In this document: positions 59,776 to 64,000 of the stretch, piece by piece | Numbering within the stretch: position 1 is the stretch's first letter | How the letters are laid out: each line of letters begins with the position of its first letter | Source of the DNA: Allolobophora icterica | Taxonomy: Eukaryota; Annelida; Clitellata; Crassiclitellata; Lumbricidae | Assembly: GCA_963556255.1 (NCBI GenBank) | Contig: OY744607.1 | Location: forward strand, 1-64,000 | Direction of reading: 5' to 3' | DNA: 64,000 nucleotides | Program-made: the position numbers and the translations under genes | The notes under the pieces: generated by a model | The model's input: only the letters and a program-made list of their open reading frames with translations | What the model was told of the DNA's origin: nothing | Databases searched by the model: none

Positions 59776-59860
59776 AAGACTGCCCTCTTTAGCTGTGCTG
59801 GGGTCAGGAGCACTTCTGAGTAGTCGCCCTGAAGGGGTGCTATATAAATCTTTGTAATGA
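59776..59860 (+). mobile_element. CR1/L2-like LINE 3' tail in intron 2
   Basis: GAGCACTTCTGAGTAGTCGC followed by CCTGAAGGGGTGCTATATAA closely matches the end of the LINE at 54340-54390 (GAGCGCCTCTGAGTAGTTGC, then CTTGAAGGGGCGCTATATAA). It is a very short 5'-truncated copy of the same family. Confidence 0.8.
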
Positions 59861-60477
59861 AATCCACTGATCTAGGTAGATAAAATTTAATGTAGACTTT
59901 AAGTATGACTAGCAGTCCAAATAAATTAATTGCTCAAGTGATCAGTATGCAGGAAAATATTTGTCGAATTCAAAGCCTTTTACTTTGATATTCAGCAACA
60001 GAAAAATTTAGCAAAATAGCAGCTTTGCCTGAGGACTGTTTTCTTAAATTAAGGAAGATGGATGTCTAGTCGACAGCATCGGCCATGATCACTTTGAACA
60101 GATGTTCCCTCTGGTTTTATGATCCTTCATCTTTTTTCAGTCGTCCATTGAAGCAGATAAGAGAATAATTATGTGAAGTGATAGGAGATGAACTCTGTTT
60201 CAAGAGTGAAGTCGAACTGGGGTGAGGCAGAATGGTAACTGGTGTTGCTGTTGAGGCCGATAACGTATAGGTTTTGACGGAGGTCACTGGTAATTGTGCA
60301 GCTGAAGGTCATCGCTTAGTCTTGTCTGACTGCAATCCCATTTAGAATGCCTGTGACAAGAGTGGTCGACACATATTGGGGCACCAAAGTTGGCCAGACA
60401 AGCAATGCAGTGTTTTGGCTGACAATGCAAGTCTTTGCATTGTGCAGGCTTTGTGTTGCAAAGGAACTATACAGTGT

Positions 60478-60780
<303 letters not shown>

Positions 60781-61087
60781 AACTTGTCATTCTGGCTGCA
60801 GTGACATGATTCTTTGCTTGAAGATTTCTTTGTAACAACACATTGTTGCTTCTAGCATTTAAAAAGACAGCGTTTAACAATAAATTTCTTCTGAACTGTC
60901 TAACAACTACTCAAATGGCTGGCTGAGAATGACAAGTTGATAAGGTTTGATCTCTAAAGACTAACCACCCTCATGTTACTTGAATCAAATGGTAACTGAG
61001 AGATAGCCTGGGCTCTGTTTGTATGTCTAGAGGTTATCTTGTTCTTATCTCTTGTATGTCTAGAGTTTCTTCTTCTCTTGTTGACAG

Positions 61088-61195
61088 AATCTGAAGGATG
61101 TGCTTGGTACTCTCATTCCTGAGCATCGTAAGACTGTGAAGGATTTTGTTGCTGCACATGGCAAGGATATCGTTGGTCAGGTGACAATTGAACAG
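61088..61195 (+). CDS. CS: Citrate synthase, mitochondrial, exon 3
   Basis: Acceptor TTGACAG, donor GTAAGA, 36 codons. The product starts NLKDVLGTLIPEHRKTVKDF and contains HGKDIVGQVTIEQ, the start of the mature enzyme in animal citrate synthases (NLKD.L..LIP......HG...VGQ.T). Confidence 0.95.
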
Positions 61196-61679
61196 GTAAG
61201 ACAGCATTTGTTGCGCTGTTTCTATGTAGCTATGCGGAGTCGATCTGTGTAGCAGAACAAGAGAAACGTCTCATATGTTGTCTCATGTCGTTCTTTTACA
61301 AGAGCTCTTGGATTTACAAGACCTATAGACAGGCCCTTAGCCAGAAATACAGAGTTGCCGTCCAACAGCAGTGAAGCCGTGACCACCCCACGCCGTGAGC
61401 GTACAAAGTTGCTACCGCTCTAAGGCCCCGCCGTACCAGTCCGAATGCAGTGGCCCTTTGTTTTTTACAGAGCCTAATATCAACCCCTACTCCTTACAGA
61501 ACTGTCATCTGAACGCTGGCAGTGGACAGGTGGCTGGCTAAGAGCTGCCTATAGATGTGTTCCATTCCTTTATACAGGTCCAGTTGGGTTGTGCCTTCTC
61601 AAAAGAGGATATTTCCTGAATTTCATATAATTCGCTCTTCCTACAGTTAGATCAAATTTAATGTAGACTTTCCTATACT

Positions 61680-61799
61680 GCAGGAGCTGAGCCACAAACG
61701 CATTGGACAGACTACAGTGGAAAAACACAGTGAAAACGGCATCGGACACCTACGGGCGCTGAGCCCACGGTTGATGATGATGATGATGATGATGATGAT
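61680..61799 (+). mobile_element. Possible LINE tail with (TGA)n in intron 3
   Basis: GGGCGCTGAGCCCACGGT followed by nine TGA/GAT units looks like a non-LTR retroposon 3' end with a trinucleotide tail, as in RTE-type elements. The upstream part is not recognisable. Confidence 0.4.
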
Positions 61800-61888
61800 A
61801 GTATGAGTTGATGTTGCCAGCTTCTGATTTCTTTTCTTGAGGTTGAGGTACATTCTGCTGTTGACTTTTATTCACTTTGCACCTGTAG

Positions 61889-62104
61889 ATGTATGGCGGT
61901 ATGCGCAGCATCCGTGGTCTGGTGACGGAAACGTCCGTCTTGGATGCTGATGAGGGCATTCGCTTTCGTGGCTTCAGCATCCCGGAGTGCCAGAAGCTGT
62001 TGCCAAAAGCACCTGGAGGCATAGAACCTCTTCCAGAAGGACTCTTCTGGCTTCTGGTGACTGGAAAGATTCCAAATGATGAACAAGTTAAAGCAGTTTC
62101 AAAG
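61889..62104 (+). CDS. CS: Citrate synthase, mitochondrial, exon 4
   Basis: Acceptor CACCTGTAG, donor GTTAGA, 72 codons. It contains [40 protein letters not shown] and [16 protein letters not shown], the most conserved part of the large-domain N-terminus in eukaryotic citrate synthases. This is the strongest evidence for the gene's identity. Confidence 0.98.
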
Positions 62105-62260
62105 GTTAGAATATTAATCATGAGTTCAACTAAGTAACTGTTTACTGAATTCGTTTTGCTTGTAAAACTAATTTGCTGAATAATGAATTCAAATTAAGAT
62201 ACAGATTAGTTGCTTCATTAATCTTTGACCAACAATAAAAAATATTTGGTTCATTTATGC

Positions 62261-62347
62261 CAATCACGAGAGACTGGTTGATCACGAGAGAACGGTCGAT
62301 CACAAGAGAACGGTCGAGAATGAGAGATCGTTTGATCATTAGAGACC
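62261..62347. repeat. 18-bp tandem repeat in intron 4
   Basis: Between four and five imperfect copies of GATCACGAGAGAACGGTC. A second, shorter repeat (GGGAAAGCATGGATC, two copies) lies at 62773-62813 in the same intron. Confidence 0.85.
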
Positions 62348-62946
62348 TGAATCAGTTGGTTGCATTATATTGGAATTTCAGAATGTTAGGATTTATCTTT
62401 GTTTCCGTCATCCACTTCTACATCTAATTATTATTATGCCATTGTTATAAAAGGTTCCGGAACTGAACAATTATGGAAGGGCTAAAATCCCGAGAAAAAC
62501 TGGACTGAGGTTGGAAGGGGTCTCAATAAACACTGAAAACAGTTCACAACACTGAAATTAAATAAAAACAACTAAATTATTGTTTTTATTATTAAAATAA
62601 ATAAATTATTTTTTAGTAGCTGAAAAAAGGTGTCGTGTGGCTCTGTTGCAGCACACAGCTCGCGTCTCTTTATCTTGTTTGAGCTGCAGTTGAATAACAA
62701 CGGTGTTCTCTTTCCTCAGTTCACCTATGCTACTACTCTTGGAATCTGTGAAAGATTTTCATAGAAAGTCATGGGAAAGCATGGATCATGGGAATCCTGG
62801 GAAAGCATGGATCTTGTACTGTTGGCCATAGAAATGGAAAAGGATCGATGTTGGGCTGAATGATTTTGACATCGGTACAAAAACTGAGCCATAATAATTA
62901 AATGCATGTCAACTGATCAACTGAGGAGTTCTTTCTTTTCCTATAG
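62348..62946 (+). other. Citrate synthase intron 4, remainder
   Basis: AT-rich intronic sequence. No gene or mobile element was recognised beyond the short GGGAAAGCATGGATC pair near 62773-62813. It ends at the TTTTCCTATAG acceptor. Confidence 0.6.
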
Positions 62947-63117
62947 GAATGGGCAAACCGCGCTGACCTGCCGTCGCACGTTGTGACAATGCTGAAGAAC
63001 TTCCCTCACAATCTGCACCCAATGGCTCAGTTCTCAGCAGCCATCACTGCCTGCAGCAGCGAAAGCAAGTATGCCAAAGCATACAGTCAGGGTGTCAAGA
63101 AGACGCAGTACTGGGAG
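62947..63117 (+). CDS. CS: Citrate synthase, mitochondrial, exon 5 (last in window)
   Basis: Acceptor CCTATAG, donor GTAGGA, 57 codons. It contains [35 protein letters not shown] and [13 protein letters not shown], matching citrate synthase helices around the conserved LHPM motif. With exons 1-4 this gives 199 of roughly 465 expected residues. The catalytic histidines and aspartate lie in later exons, outside the window. The gene is partial only because the window ends. Confidence 0.97.
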
Positions 63118-63207
63118 GTAGGATATACATTTCTCATTGGTTAGAACTTTCACTGTGTAAATTTGGTATTATGTATATTAATGAAGAGAAATGTCATGGC
63201 CTCACTG

Positions 63208-63900
63208 TGTCCACATTTGCATGTGACACTAAGTAACACGCATGCACAGTTGCTGAATATTCATGAACTGCTGGCTGAGGCGGCTTAATTGTAACGGCTT
63301 ATTTTGTGACGCCGCTGGCCCTGGCAGCTTTCAAATAATCAATATGACCAATGACTTCGATGTTTACAAATGGCGACCTAATTCAAAGTTTGAAAAGCCT
63401 ACATTATATTAATCGATGGATTTTCTATAGCCGTCTCAGTTGTTTCCTTTGTTCGTTAGTATAATATGCAAACCTCTGAGGGATTAAAAAAATTTTATTC
63501 CGCTTTTTACGATCTTCTCATTAATCGCACACTTTCAAATGCCATCACGGATGACGATAGCCTACTGTCAGTGCCGGCTTTAGATATAAGCGGCTGCGTA
63601 GAGTGGCATTTCTCAAGGGGCGCCAAATTCTTAAACATGAATTAGTTAATAAGAAATTAAATGGAAATATGAGTGTTCAGTAAGGGGCTGCATTTTGTCG
63701 TTGTGGCTTGCCTATAGCGGCCTATAGCACAAAACTGTCCAAAGGCCGCCACTGGATCCTGTTGAAAAGAAACCTCGTCAAGCTAGAGTGTAAATGGAAA
63801 ATGTTTTTACGCAGAACATTGTTTACGATGACATTTTCTCAGATTTTTTAACTATGAAGGTCACAATAAATTTCACGTCTTAGGATCGGCAAACATCTAG
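63208..63900 (+). mobile_element. Helitron-like element with 3' terminus, copy 3, intron 5
   Basis: Its left part, 63208-63380, matches 51196-51300. Its right end carries the TTAGGATCGGCAAACATCTAG terminus at 63880-63900, followed by T, as at 55465. The hairpin arms before the end are degenerate. A hAT-like insertion sits inside. No coding capacity was seen, so it is a non-autonomous copy. The 5' end was not found. Confidence 0.5.
63569..63754. mobile_element. Probable hAT-like MITE nested in the Helitron-like element
   Basis: The left end CAGTGCCGGCTTTAG and the right end, read inverted, CAGTGGCGGCCTTTGG form imperfect terminal inverted repeats of hAT type. The flanking octamers CCTACTGT and GATCCTGT agree only partly, so the duplication is decayed or the ends are misplaced by a few bases. 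186 bp, non-coding. Confidence 0.5.
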
Positions 63901-64000
63901 TTGATGTTATAAAAGGCATTTCCTCCCAAATCAAGCTTTTCTTTGGAATAACCCAAGGGAAGATGAGCTGCTAATGTTGGTAGACATAGGCCTATGAAAA

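Noticed and set aside
61750..62121. 123-codon minus-strand frame over citrate synthase exon 4
   Set aside because: It is antisense to a conserved exon, with a poly-His stretch from the TGA/GAT repeat.

Overview
This window is animal nuclear DNA from a subtelomere. The telomeric hexamer CCCTAA/TTAGGG is present in bulk. Genes have GT-AG introns. There are CR1/L2-like and other LINE fragments, hAT-type and TA-duplicating MITEs, and Helitron-like ends. A TRIM-type RING/B-box/beta-propeller gene and an intron-rich citrate synthase gene point to a metazoan, probably a marine invertebrate. The species cannot be fixed from the sequence.

Region 1 (1-28482) is a head-to-tail array of a 3.345-3.361 kb unit: eight full copies and one truncated copy, nearly identical to each other. 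Each unit carries its own CCCTAA tract of 15 or 16 hexamers, C-rich 36-bp subrepeats built on TTAACCCTGA, a G-rich block of 20-bp TTAGGGTTAG subrepeats in the opposite orientation, and further 20-bp subrepeats. No credible protein gene was found there. Region 2 (28483-30055) is about 1.57 kb of almost pure CCCTAA. It is entered from the internal telomeric tract of the ninth unit and never returns to that unit. Region 3 (30056-39334) is an 847-bp satellite: ten full copies and one truncated copy that runs straight into degenerate telomeric repeats (39335-39503). Diverged satellite pieces, again next to CCCTAA, lie at 39510-39850 and about 41090-41236. CCCTAA reads left to right throughout, so the chromosome end should lie to the left and the unique DNA to the right is centromere-proximal. 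The 3.35-kb array is then distal to a telomere-like tract. This arrangement resembles ALT-type amplification of a telomere-containing template, and is the most unusual feature here.

Region 4 (about 39.5-55.6 kb) is a transposon-rich transition zone. It holds a two-exon TRIM/beta-propeller gene on the minus strand (45215 to 42162), at least six LINE fragments (one nested in another), an intact 156-bp hAT MITE with a perfect target duplication, a pair of undescribed dispersed repeats with CAAGAC-hexamer hairpins, Helitron-like termini, and a strong local excess of the octamer TAGGCCTA.

Region 5 (about 55.7-64 kb) holds the first five coding exons (199 codons) of mitochondrial citrate synthase on the plus strand. 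Its introns carry a 57-bp minisatellite, a 379-bp TA-flanked MITE, long GA and GT microsatellites, LINE tails, and a Helitron-like element with a nested hAT-like insertion. The catalytic half of the enzyme lies beyond the right edge.
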